Below are positions 50,419-61,980 of a stretch of DNA of 64,000 nt, one piece after another. This DNA comes from Erythrophleum ivorense (lineage: Eukaryota > Streptophyta > Magnoliopsida > Fabales > Fabaceae): positions 1,459,501 to 1,523,500 of the forward strand of contig JAIUCV010000117.1 in assembly GCA_026724425.1 (NCBI GenBank), read 5' to 3'. Position numbers and translations under genes: made by a program. The first letter of the stretch is position 1. Each line of letters begins with the position of its first letter. The notes under the pieces are model-generated. The model was not told the origin of the DNA. It worked only from the letters and a program-made list of their open reading frames with translations, and searched no databases.

Positions 50419-51847
50419 TATATTGTCTTATATAAATCTCACATTAGTTCTCAAAATGTAACTAATTTACTATGGAATTATATTCTAAAATTATATTCTG
50501 AAAAGATAGTCTTGTCTGACGCGGAAAACGAGGCAGCCGCCTGAAGACCGTCGCCCATCGAAATGGCCGCCTCTCACCGGATCTCCGCCTCTTGCCTCTT
50601 CCCTTAAGCTTGTTGGTGGCCTCTGTCTCCGGATCTCCTCGCTTTTGGTGAGTTTGTGTACGGTCTCCTTCTCCTCTCTGACGGTTTAAGCGATGGTTCC
50701 CACGGTGTTCTTGAGGTCTGAGCTCCTGATCCGCCACTTCACTCCGCCGGAGCCAGATCGAGCACTGTCTCTCTCTCACCACAAAGCGACCCCTCCCCAC
50801 CCTCCGGAGCCACCGGATCCACCGGATCCACCAGATCTCCGGCCTTTGGTTCTCTTGTCTTTCTCGGTCTCTAAGATTTTCACCCTTCCACCACCACCAA
50901 CCTCTGCTCTGGCTCTCCTCTCCGTGATGTTAGCCACTGTCACCGGGTTTCATTGCAGAGATCCGTCTCGTTTCACGACCGCTGCGAGAAGTCTCGCCGA
51001 CTTCAACATCTGCTTCGGCGAGCTACCTGGTATCTCTTTGTTATTCCACGCTCTTCTCTCCATCTCGGGATGCTCCTCTTCGTGGAGTTGGTTTTGTTAT
51101 CCTTATCCAGATCTGCTTCATACCGAAGAGTGGTGTATCGGTGATGTTTCCATCTCTCCGGCTGTTCTCGCAACCGTCCATTCATGGGCCATCTGTGATA
51201 GTGTATGGGCTTGGCCCATTAAGCCTATATCGTTTTGGCTTTCTCCCACCGAACCTGAATCCAGCTCATTTCATTTTGAGTCTCCATCTGACAGTTGTGT
51301 CTCTTTGCCTTGCGACTTGTTCCGAGGTCCTAATGCCGGAATGTTTTCTTCTCCTATTGTTTGGGAGTTGTTCAACATTTCACCTTCCTCCGTTGGCACG
51401 GAGAGATCGTTTTCACCTTCCTCCCTCTTTAGGGAGAGAACTTTCCCGCCTTGCTCTCTTTCGATGAAAGAGTTCTATCTTCCGGATCCAAATCCGGTAC
51501 ATTCTGTCAATTTAGTAACCGTATTGTTCTCTTGTGTAGCGGCTCATACGGGGCCAGAAGAGACAACTGAGCTCATCTTGGTGATGCTTAGAGGTGAAGA
51601 TTGGCCTTCAAAGTCACAATCCAAAGTGACTATCTTACAACAATCCGGCTTTGCCGTGAAGTGTTTATCGACGCATTCGAGCTTTGCCTCTTTTCTGCTG
51701 TCAAACTCCTTTGGAGTTCTATCTAGTTTAATTGTTCTTATGCTTTGTTGTAATTTTCAAAGAGGATGTTTCGTTCCCTCCTCATGTAACTTGGAAGTTT
51801 AATTAATGGAAGTAAGTGGTTGACCAAAAAAAAAAAAAAAAAAAAAA
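50419..51847 (+). mobile_element. GC-rich non-LTR retroposon with poly(A) tail
   Basis: The insertion ends in a poly(A) run (51826-51848) and is flanked by an 18-bp direct repeat AGTTCTCAAAATTTTGGA (50401-50418 and 51848-51865), as target-primed reverse transcription produces. The true 5' end may be near 50490, since 50419-50490 repeats flanking sequence (CTTATATAAATCTCACATTA twice). The body from 50505 is far more GC-rich than its surroundings and encodes no reverse transcriptase, so it is non-autonomous. A Sadhu-like family is possible but unproven. Confidence 0.65.
50693..51802 (+). CDS. 369-codon open frame inside the retroposon, unknown product
   Basis: One uninterrupted frame of 369 codons starts MVPTVFLRSELLIRHFTPPE and contains a proline run (PPEPPDPPDPPD), then hydrophobic and serine-rich stretches. 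I recognise no domain. The frame lies in GC-rich DNA, where long open frames can arise by chance, and it ends about 20 bp before the retroposon tail. It may be a retroposon-encoded protein, a captured transcript, or non-coding. Confidence 0.3.
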   Translation: MVPTVFLRSELLIRHFTPPEPDRALSLSHHKATPPHPPEPPDPPDPPDLRPLVLLSFSVSKIFTLPPPPTSALALLSVMLATVTGFHCRDPSRFTTAARSLADFNICFGELPGISLLFHALLSISGCSSSWSWFCYPYPDLLHTEEWCIGDVSISPAVLATVHSWAICDSVWAWPIKPISFWLSPTEPESSSFHFESPSDSCVSLPCDLFRGPNAGMFSSPIVWELFNISPSSVGTERSFSPSSLFRERTFPPCSLSMKEFYLPDPNPVHSVNLVTVLFSCVAAHTGPEETTELILVMLRGEDWPSKSQSKVTILQQSGFAVKCLSTHSSFASFLLSNSFGVLSSLIVLMLCCNFQRGCFVPSSCNLEV

Positions 51848-51865
51848 AGTTCTCAAAATTTTGGA

Positions 51866-52062
51866 ACGAATGGGTGCATACGTGACATGTACAATGGCAG
51901 AGGTTGATCCGTATTTGATATATCGTCAACGGTCAAAGCCAGATCCACAATTGTTGATATGAGTAGTTGCATTCTCGAAAATCTGTTTAGCTTGGTCTTG
52001 GTGATTCTCGAGAAGGTGTGATAAATAGCATATACACGATTTAATAGACTAAATATTTCTTG
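51866..52062. other. Short spacer 3' of SCPL copy 2
   Basis: Unclassified sequence between the retroposon and the SCPL copy 2 stop codon. The match to the copy 1 flank resumes only near 52060 (TTGTTAAAGAGGTTGACCA). Confidence 0.5.
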
Positions 52063-54844
52063 TTAAAGAGGTTGACCATTGATCCACCTTTGGAACATAA
52101 TATAACTCTCATATGGTTTATACTCTGGAGTGTGTCCTCCTCCCTAAAATCAAATCCACAGTTCAATAAAGAAAGATAAGTGAAAACTTCTATCAAAATG
52201 TTCTAAGTAGAACTAGAAATAAAGAAAAGACTTACTTTGATAGTAGCAAAAGTCATCGTATTCGCATAAGTCCTCGTGTATCTGCCAAACATAGCAATAT
52301 TTTAATGAAATCATAATACAATAAGAATATAATTAAGGAAAGAACCCATCAAAAATATAGGTAATACCCAGCGATTTGATCTCCTATCATCCAAGGTCTC
52401 CAGTCATCAGTAAGAGAATAGTTAAGAGACCTAATCCAAGCTTGAGTTCCAAGGAAAGGCACTTCCATGTCGTGATCACCACTGTTCATCCCAAAAAAAA
52501 ACCTCACAAAGTTTACAAAAAAAGTCTTGAAATCTTGTTGAAGCTTCTTCAAAAGGCAGAATTTCAAACTCTGACCTGAAGATGAGAGAAGGATAGCCAT
52601 TGATGCTGTTATTCATATGGTACGGTACGCTGCTTTCAATGTCCTTATTGTAAGGTATTCCCCAATAACAACGTACCCATTCCTTTATACTTTCCTGCAA
52701 ATCATAGATCCTCGTTACAACAAAAAATAAATTGTAAAGTGAGCTTTGTCGTTTTGAATTTACCTTATTGATATGAAGAGCCTTGCGCACGCTCTCATCA
52801 TTGGCCCAGTAGGTAGTTAGAAAGTACCGATATGACTGCAAAATGCAACCTCATAAAATATAGTTCTATTTTTTAACAGTTAACATGAGAGGGAAACATG
52901 GATTACTTACATAACATGTATCTTCAGATTCTTCACATAATGGTGTTGAGATAAATACTGGGTTTATTCGATCAGTGCACTACAAATAACCACAAAAAAG
53001 TCAGATTAAGTAGTGATGATCCTTTGCTAGGTGGACAGAAGATCAACTAAAATTTTCCAGTGAGTGTGTATATGTACCTTCTGATATTCTTCAACGAGTT
53101 TCAAGCATTCCTTGTTACGTGGATCAACATTTCCATATTTTCCTTTGCAGATTATCTTCATCGACTGCAAGAAATAAATAAAAGGAGTTATATACTTCAT
53201 TGTGGGGACAAGAAACAAAAACATGTTTCATTCATACCTCGTAGAGTTCATCAGAGATCAGTGCCATTCCATGAGCATACGGAATCCGGTAGTTATATTC
53301 AGTTTTAAATTCTGTTACCGGGTTTCCGAGCACATAGCCCTGTTTTATTTTTGTCAGTGTGGTCAAGAAGAATATATAACTGAAGTATATAGGTAAGACA
53401 GAAGCAACAAATATCGATGAACCTGAAGGTTTATGGGAGGTTGGCAGCATAAATAATTTCCTGCATCATCGTACGTGTTTATATTGTTATATATAAGAGA
53501 AATATTTGATTAAGAAAAATGAATAACTCAAAATAGCACTAAAATAACAAAAAAATGTTTTTTTTTTCAAAAGTACCAATAAATGTTTTTTTCCAAAAAT
53601 ATCAAAAAGATTAAAAATGATTTTAAGAGTTTATCATTTATTTAAATGTTTGGATTTGGGTTAAGGGTTTATTTATTGAAGATTTGGAGTTAAGCAGTAG
53701 TTTTGTGGTATTTTTTGAAATTTAAACAAATTTTGGAAAATAAAACTAGCAATTGTAATTTTGGGACACAAACTTATTTTGTGGTATTTTTGAGAATTGT
53801 CCATTAAGAAACGAGACTCAAAGGAAAAGAGGCTTGGAGAGTGAAATCAAAATTTGGAGATTGAAATGAAACTAAGAAGCATACCTTTTGAGATTTCTTG
53901 AACAAGTGCGGGAACAACCATACCGGCATAAGAATCCCCACCGACATAGAAATGATTGGAGAAAAACTCTTGATGCTTGTTTAGCCACTGCACAACAAAC
54001 AAAAATACAAATATAAAGATTCCAAAATTTTCTATGCCTAAAGAATAGTTGCTTCAAGAGAGAAGTAAAGTTAGTCTTTTCACCTTACGAAGAAACTCGT
54101 GGATCCGCTTGACTTCTCCTGAATCACTTGGTTTATCAGCAAGTTGAGTTCTTGAGTAGGAAAAGCCAGTTCCAACAGGCTGATCTAAATATATTATACT
54201 CGCAGTCTGAGAGACAAAAAAAAAAATATTTCTTACAAGATCAAAGCTGTAAATTAATCGTTGTGACCGTACGTCATATAAATAAAAACACTTTGTGCTA
54301 CCTTAGTCCATGAGTACGTAGTAGAGACCAAAGAAGGAAGAGTTCCATTGTAAACCTCATACTTCACAGTTATAGGCCCTGTTTTTTTTTTTTTTTAACT
54401 CAAAACAAGTGAATGGACAAAATGAAGTTAAAAAAAAAATTAATATCTTAGATTTTTACCATTCTCATAAAGAAGACCAGAGAGAGCAGAGCAGCCAGGT
54501 CCTCCACTTAACCAGATAAGAAGAGGGTCTTCTTCTGGATTCCTCTCAGATTTAATGAAGTAGTAAAACAATTGCACTTCTTCTTCCTCACCAACACCAA
54601 TATACCTTTCATTCACAAAGAAGTTATACATATACATACACATACTTTTAGATTATCTTAAAAAGCATAACCACGGATTAGTCAATCACAAGAAGAGAGA
54701 AACAAACCCTGTTTCGAGCTCAAAAGGAAGAGGGCCTTCAAAACCAGGAAGATACTTGATGTTAGAGGAAGTCTCAGCATTGTTACACAAGATAAATAGA
54801 AGAAGCAGAAGCAGCAACTTAGGAACATAGGAATCGTTAGCCAT
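52063..54844 (-). CDS. Serine carboxypeptidase-like protein (SCPL), tandem copy 2
   Basis: Fourteen minus-strand exons (54708-54844, 54460-54605, 54302-54378, 54084-54206, 53885-53987, 53423-53460, 53238-53339, 53078-53164, 52911-52979, 52764-52835, 52576-52694, 52368-52481, 52236-52281, 52063-52143) give 437 residues. Exon sizes match copy 1 except exon 7, which has one more codon (NPVTEFKTEYNYR against NPATEFSDYNYR). Signal peptide and the Ser-Asp-His triad are intact. Differences include SNHFYVGG where copy 1 has SNPFYVGG, three residues before the active-site GGDS, and KIICKGKYGN against KEICKGKYRN. Introns are also very similar, including the AT-rich intron 5, so the duplication is recent or homogenised. 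Confidence 0.93.
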
Positions 54845-56424
54845 TGGTTTAGTGATAAATCAATGCCTACTTTTAATCTTTTATAGTAGATAAACAACAA
54901 AAGGCGTACCGTAATTCACTTGTCTCCTCCTTACTGTCTCCATCTTTGAATTCTTGACTTCATGCTCCCAAATTGTCACGTTTAATTTTTTTTTTCTAAA
55001 TAGAGAATAGAAAGCCTCCTCTAAATTCTGAAAAGATGGGAAAAAAATATAAAATAAAAATTAATACATGTCACGATTTATGATTTTCTTAAATCAATGT
55101 CAACTTCGAAGAATTAATTCAACGAGATTATCCTTTAAGAAAAAGGTGTGCTGATTGGCGGTCTAAACATTCGTTTTAAGGGTGAGCATGTACTCCACGA
55201 AATAAATATTTCAGGTACAATAATTTTTTTATATATATATTGTGAGTCCTTTTGTCGGAAAATGGAGAGTGTGGGCCTTTTCCAACAATGAAGAAACATA
55301 GGCAACAAAAAAAGTAATATACGGCACATATAAATTAGGATGGATTTGTAATTGCATATGTGGCGTTCAAATCTTTTGAGTTTTTTTTTTCCATTGATTT
55401 ATTTGTCACAAATCCATAAATCAGTTTTAGGCGTATAATATGAAGTCTTTGAGAATTTTAGGTTAATGACTTAGTTCTTTATTAAAAGTTTAAAAAATAA
55501 AAACAACAACAACGACAACAACAACAAAAACATATTTTTTCCTATATACATGATATTAATTTTTTTCCAACCATTAATCAACAGAGAAATACCCTAAAAT
55601 AGACCAAAATAAGTTATTGTTCCAGATCTAGCAAACTAAATTCAAATTTCTCAAAAATTGCACAAATTATTTTGTGAAAACACTTGCAAGTTTACCCTAA
55701 AACAAATACACATAAAATTAAAATATTATGTTTGATTTTTTTAAAAAAACTTAGGGTTTAAATTTATTCCATTAAGAATGAGTTTTGAATCATTATTATG
55801 TTGAATTTTGTTATTTTTGAATATAAAAAACCAACATAAGAAGTTAACAGGATAATTTCCCCTATATTTGATCTCATTGACCAAATTGTCGAGTAAGAAT
55901 CTTTCACCGGTTCTCTATCAAACCCATCGAACACTTTCTAAACCATACACTACTCAAAACACAAGAATAATCAAAACGTAAAACCAGATAAGGTTTCATT
56001 ATAACAACACAGTGTTCAAGTTTAAATTTGCATACACTGTCTGTCATCATGTACAAAACCCAACATTGATGTAACTATGTATGATTTTGTTACATCAATG
56101 TCAACTTCAGTAACATGAAATCAAAGAGATTTTCCCTAAAGAAACAAGGTATGCTGATTGGCGGTCTAAACGTTATTTAATTTCATAGGTGAGCATGTAC
56201 TCCACGAAACAAATACTCGGTTGAGATCCAATAATTTGGACTGTGAGTCTTTTTATCGGAAAATGGAGAGTGTGGGTCTTTTCCAACATTGAAGAAACAT
56301 ATGCAACAAAAAAATTTCAACGGCACATATGATTTAGGATGGATTTGTAATTGCATATGCACCGTTCAAATGTTTTGAATTGTTTTCCATTGAAATATGC
56401 GTATCATTTGAACTTTCTAAGTAT
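54845..56424. other. SCPL copy 2 promoter and a third, gene-less promoter remnant
   Basis: About 54845-55330 is homologous to the copy 1 upstream region. A further copy appears at about 56050-56390 (shared TGCTGATTGGCGGTCTAAAC, GTGAGCATGTACTCCACGAA and TCGGAAAATGGAGAGTGTGG), but no SCPL exon lies downstream of it on the minus strand. The intervening 55500-56040 is unclassified AT-rich DNA. Confidence 0.65.
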
Positions 56425-56426
56425 TA

Positions 56427-56570
56427 CTCCCTCTGTTCCTTAATATTTGATGTTTTAGGAAAATGTATATGCAATTATCTGGATGTATTAAACTCAAAAC
56501 ACATTCAGATACATCCAAATAATTGCAGATACATTTTCATAAAACATCAAATATTAAGGAACAGAGGGAG
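56427..56570. mobile_element. Stowaway-type MITE
   Basis: The 144-bp element begins CTCCCTCTGTTCCTTAATAT and ends with the reverse complement of that, GGAACAGAGGGAG, flanked by the dinucleotide TA on both sides. The two halves pair along nearly their full length. These are the standard features of Stowaway (Tc1/mariner-derived) MITEs. Confidence 0.92.
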
Positions 56571-56874
56571 TATAAGTTAATGACTTAATTCTTTATTTAA
56601 AAGTTATAAAACACATAACAATTAACAACAATAACCAAAGCCTAAGTTTTTCCTCCATACAAATGTTAACTTTTTTTACCCATTAATAATACTGAAATAC
56701 TTTAAACTGGACCAATTTTTTTTTTATTATACCTCTAGCAAACTAAATTCAAAAATTAAATGCGATCATAACAACGCACCGAATCTCATCAACAACTAAA
56801 CGTCTTTTGTCGAAAGTACTAATAAGATGTGTGACTTCCTCGAATACGTAAATATTTTACCGGAGAAGAATTAC

Positions 56875-57965
56875 GGGAAAACGGTCATTTCATACCCAAA
56901 CTTGGATCATATGTTCGATTCATACCTAACTTATACCCTCCGGCCAATCCATACACAAACTTACCAAAATTTTGAATTTCATACATTATATTTTGTTTTT
57001 TGGCGAAATCATACATTGCCGCCACGTGGATGCCATGTGTCCGCCACGTGGATGCCATGTGTGCACCACATATTTTTTTAAAAAAAAAACAGAAAATTTA
57101 AAATTTAAAAGAAAATCTTATTTTTAATAAGTATTTATATTTTTAATAAAATTAAAAGTAATAATTAAATCAATTTATAAAAAAATTATTTTATATAAGT
57201 TTTTAACCCGATCAATATAGTTATAATTAATAATATCGTATTTACAGGTAACTCGGTAGGAGACCAGGTCTGGTATACTATAAAAGTAAAATTTCCGGTT
57301 TTGAATAAAGTTGAACCCAATATGAAGTTCCACCGAAATTGGAGAGGATTGAGGTGTTGAAGCGTTTATAGGCGATGATAAAACTCTTGTTCATTAGGTT
57401 GAAAGTGAAAAAGAAGAAAATAAAAATTTAAAAAATAATAAAGTTTTTTCTTAAATATTTTTAATTTTTTTAATCCACATCAACAAAAAAGAATTGATGT
57501 ACTGCACATGCGGGATCCTCATTCTCACCCAAACTTTTTTAAACGCTTCAACACCTCAATCCTCTCCAATCCCGGTGGAACTTCATATTGAGTTCAACTT
57601 TGTTCAAACCCAAAAATTTTACTTTTATAAAATAAAGTTTTTATAAATTGATCGGGTTAAAGACTTATATAAAATAAAGTTTTTATAAATTGATTTAATT
57701 ATTACTTTTTAATTTTATTCAAAAATATAAATACTTATTAAAAATAAGATTTTCTTTTAAATTTTCTATTTTCTATTTTTTTTTTTAAATATGTGGCGGA
57801 CACATGGCATCCACGTGGCGGCAATGTATGATTTCGCCAAAAAACAAAACATAATGTATGAAATTCAAATTTTTGGTAAGTTTGTGTATGGATTGGCTGG
57901 AGGGTATAAGTTAGGTATGAATCGAACATATGGTCCAAGTTTGGGTATGAAATAGCCGTTTTCCC
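56875..57965. mobile_element. Mutator-like foldback element with 10-bp target duplication
   Basis: Both flanks carry GAAGAATTAC (56865-56874 and 57966-57975). The element starts GGGAAAACGG and ends with CCGTTTTCCC. The arms are inverted repeats nearly to the centre: the outer parts pair through ATACCCAAACTTGG and GATTTCGCCAAAAAAC, and the inner parts pair through GGAGAGGATTGAGGTGTTGA (57340s) with TCAACACCTCAATCCTCTCC (57545s). Each arm is roughly 450-500 bp with gaps. The long TIRs and a 9-10-bp duplication suit a non-autonomous MULE. The left arm has a short tandem repeat with two CCACGTGG palindromes; the right arm has one. Confidence 0.88.
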
Positions 57966-58214
57966 GAAGAATTACAAGTAAATATTTTTTAAGGAGAAAT
58001 CATTAAATATAATAATATTTACTTGGCAAATTGATTCGCATCTTGGCCTTTTTAATTTTTACCCTTTTATCTTCTTTTTTTTTTTTTTTTTTTATCGTAT
58101 TGTTCTGTTGTCGTTTTGCTTAGATATTTTTTTTTTGTTGTAACAGCTGCCAAAGAGAGACGACTAATAACACAGTAGAGAAGAAAGACGATTTCTGGAA
58201 AAAAGAAGGAAGCT

Positions 58215-59311
58215 ATGGCGGACCAACTCACTGACGAACAGATCTCCGAGTTCAAGGAAGCTTTCAGCCTCTTCGACAAAGATGGCGATGGTAAAATTCT
58301 TCTCAATTCCTTCGATCGTTAAGTCTTTTACATTGCTGGATCTCGCTTTTCCATTTTCGCCTTCAATCGATGGTTTATAGATGATAGAACGAGGAATATG
58401 AGTTGATAATTGCTTCAGAATCTTTGCCATCGGCCTATTTTGTACTCTCTGATTTGCTGTGTTTTGATCTTTGACTGAGTTTGAAATCGATTTAATCGGT
58501 TCCCTGATGTCTTGCTTGGCCGACTTGTCAATCTGGATCTGTGGATTTTTTATTTGTTTATCGTCTTATACAATTTGATCTTTGAATCATTGTTCGATCT
58601 ATAATCATAAATCGTCGATTTGTGTTACTGTGTTTGCGTGATTAACGGAGACAGACAGAGAGAGAGAGTATATGTTGCTCTTTACTGATGAAGAATCGGT
58701 GATCTTTCTTGGTGAAGTATCTAAGATTGTTCTTGAATTGTCTCATAGTGTATATATACTACACGCTTATTAAGCAGAGATGTGCATTTTCTTGAAGATT
58801 GAAGAGAAACTTTATGTGTATATTCGTGTTTTCTCAGATTTTATTTTGAGCAAGTTCATGTACTTTTGCATTTATCATTTGCTTTTCTCGGTGAAAGATG
58901 TTTAGCCTTGTGTATCTCTCAAATTGTGGTTACACAGGTTGCATCACTACCAAAGAGCTGGGAACAGTAATGAGGTCACTAGGGCAAAACCCGACGGAGG
59001 CCGAGCTCCAGGACATGATCAACGAGGTTGACGCAGATGGAAACGGCACGATCGACTTTCCCGAGTTCTTGAACCTGATGGCCAAGAAGATGAAAGACAC
59101 CGACTCAGAGGAAGAGCTAAAAGAAGCGTTCAGGGTTTTCGACAAGGACCAGAACGGTTTCATCTCCGCTGCCGAGCTTCGCCATGTGATGACCAATCTT
59201 GGGGAGAAGCTAACCGATGAGGAAGTTGAGGAGATGATCCGTGAGGCTGATGCTGATGGAGATGGTCAGATAAACTATGAAGAGTTTGTCAAGATTATGA
59301 TGGCTAAGTGA
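58215..59311 (+). CDS. CAM1: Calmodulin, CAM1-like
   Basis: Two exons (58215-58290 and 58938-59311) give 149 residues. The intron splits the glycine codon in the first EF-hand loop, the position common to plant calmodulin genes. There are four EF-hands with loops beginning DKDGDGCITTKE, DADGNGTIDFPE, DKDQNGFISAAE and DADGDGQINYEE, and the protein ends KIMMAK. MADQLTDEQ, MAKKMKD and EEMIREAD distinguish CAM1/CAM4 from the CAM2/3/5 form. Calmodulin is the general calcium sensor that binds and switches many targets. One residue is unusual: position 2 of the fourth loop is Ala, where I recall Val in A. thaliana. The start matches the universal MADQLT. Confidence 0.96.
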
Positions 59312-61020
59312 AGTGAGATTGAAGAAAAGGTTATGATGATGATCGATTCGAACCTTTTTTTATTATCTACAACAGATTGTGTTTTTAATGCTTTTAGGAG
59401 TTTTAACCAATATCATATTGCATGATTGGGAGAAAAAAAACTGCTTTGAAAAGACTGAGATTTGAAAACTTTGTTTTTTGAATTTTTGGTTTTGTGATTT
59501 AGTGTGTAATGGGAAACAATTACAAGTTGGTTTGAAAGTTGTGTACACTTGCTTCTTTTCTGGTTTAGTTTTAGTCACATTTTGGATCTCTTAGGCAATT
59601 TGGTATTTATCGCTTTTCTAAGGTGGTTATGACTCTTTGTGAGGACCAGATAAAAAGTGGTTAAGCAGAAAGACGGTTGGAATCGGAAAAAAATATGGCG
59701 ATTAGAGAGAGTGCGGTTTGGTTCAAAAATTATATTGCAAAACATCCAATATCTGGCCTATTACATTTGTGTTTACAACCGCAACCGAAAAGATGATTCG
59801 TGTCCAATCACTTCCAAATGTGCGGCTTCGTCCAATCAAATTATGACGAATAAACTAAATTTTGGAATAAAGTGCCTTTTCTTATTGCCAAACAGTATCA
59901 AGTGCCTTTTTACAAATGTCTTATTCCTCTCTCTCTCTGATTGGATACGAAGTTGCAATTTTACCTAATCTTGGACAAACTGAAAATCGACACATGTAAA
60001 AAGCCACAAGATTTGGCATTTATTGTCTGTGGCCAATTTGGCCATTGGCCACACTTTGGCGTGTGGGGATGACATAGAAAAATAAGTAAAGAATCTCTCC
60101 ATTTGAAGACAAGTTTTTAATTAACTTCCAAGTTTTTTTTTTTTTTTGTGCAAAATAATTAACTTCCAAGCTCAAAAAACTATTTTCCACACGTTGTTAA
60201 ATTATTAATATGGTGTTAGTTTCTCTAATATTTTCATTCGCCAAATTAATATTCTCATTAATATTATCAATATGATGTACATATTGTACTTCTCTTTAAA
60301 TCTGGTCTCGGTGATGGTAGTTCAATTGCATAAATCATATTTTTTTCCAATATTGATCTATTCTTAAACATCACTCATTTTTTAAACATTTTTTTCACTG
60401 TTTTTTTCAGAGCCACTGAAGGAAGCATGATCCCTTTCTTTAAACATTTTCTCATGTTTTTTAGTTTCGATTTACTACGTTTTTTCTTATCAACGAATTA
60501 GTAAATTTGTGTTTCTCTTTTTCTAATTACGATTGTAACACTTAGCATTTTAGTAAAGAAAAATTTCAAAAATACATTTTTTAGGGTGTCAATTTTTAAA
60601 AATACAATAATTTTAAAACCTACACTTTTTTCAGTGAGTAAAACAATTTTAAACCCTAAAATCTAAAATTTAAACAATAAAATTTAAACTCCAAACCCTA
60701 AACCCAAACTCTAAACCCTATAATCTAAACCCTAATCAATGATTAGTGAACCCAAATTTAGATATTAAATTTTTAGAAAATGTAATTTTGAAAATTAACA
60801 CGTGTATTTCTTAAAATTTCTCTTTTAGTACATACTTAAAATATTTAATATTCTATTTTTCTTGTCAACTTTACTTTTTCTATTTTCATAGATTCTCGTA
60901 TTCATATTCCTAATAGTCCTTTGTTGGTTTGACTTAATTTCTCTTCATTCTAGACATTTATGTTTCCATCGTAAATACAATACGGGGGTGTTATTTCGGG
61001 GGTGTTTTTGAATGTGATAT
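59312..61020. other. Spacer between CAM1 and the TCH2 upstream hairpin
   Basis: CAM1 3' UTR, then AT-rich DNA. At about 60640-60740 there is a cluster of degenerate telomere-like words (AAACCCTAAA, AAACCCTA, CCCTAATC), a common sort of short interstitial repeat. No gene is visible. Confidence 0.55.
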
Positions 61021-61766
61021 TTGAAATTCAGTGTTATTCAATTAATAATTTTAAATAATTTTAAATTATGTTTTTAAATCCAATGTTATTGGATATCTTA
61101 TTTGTAATCCATCATTAATAGATTTTCAAATCTAGTGTTATTTAATCAAGATTTGAAATTCTGTTTTAAAATCTAGTGTTATTCAAAAGGTAAATGACTT
61201 TTAAAATCTTTGTTTATTGAGTCATTTGAAATGAATTACAATGGAGTTTTATGAGTAAATTATTTAAAACAGAATCCAAGCTATATTGCAGAGATTTCGG
61301 AATCAACTCATATGGATTCTTTAAAATAAGATCAAAACTTTAAATATGAAGGATTATAAAACCTATAGAATTGATTTTAAATACATAATTGAAGAGCGTG
61401 TTATTCAATCATGTATTTAAAATCAATTCTATAGGTTTTATAATCCCTTAGATTTAAATTTTTGATCTTATTTTAAAGAATCCATAGGAATTGATTCTTA
61501 AATCTCTACAATATAGCTTGGATTCTGTTTTAAATAATTTACTCAAGAAACTCCATTGGAATTCATTTCAAATGACTAAATAAACAAAGATTTTAAAAGT
61601 CATTTACCTTTTGAATAACACTAGATTTTAAAACAGGATTTTAAATCTTGATTGAATAATACTAGATTTGAAAATCTATTAATGATGTATTACAAATAAG
61701 ATATCTAATAACAGTGGATTTAAAAACATAATGTAGAGTCATTAATTGAATAACACTGGATTGTGA
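61021..61766. repeat. Long foldback hairpin upstream of TCH2
   Basis: Bases 61021-61386 pair with 61411-61766 as a long, mostly uninterrupted inverted repeat around a 24-base centre. Examples are TCAGTGTTATTCAATTAAT with ATTAATTGAATAACACTGG, and CTATAGAATTGATTTTAAAT with ATTTAAAATCAATTCTATAG. I found no clear target duplication or named terminal repeat, so the class is uncertain (MULE- or hAT-derived foldback). Confidence 0.85.
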
Positions 61767-61980
61767 TTATATTTCAGTTTATTTAAAATACAAGATCCAA
61801 TAAGTTTAACTCTAGTCTATAGCAAGTGCACTTGTTTTTTTGGCAATAATACCGATATTAGATTCTAAGAAAATGGAACATTTCATTTTGTTCATACGCC
61901 ATTTATGTGGAATACATTAAACAAAGGAAGTTATTAATTAAAGTAGATGCCTACTAGACTCTCCAGCTCACGCAATCTTT

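Noticed and set aside
60640..60740. Telomere-like AAACCCTA words
   Set aside because: Too short and degenerate to indicate a telomere fusion; such words are common in Brassicaceae spacers.
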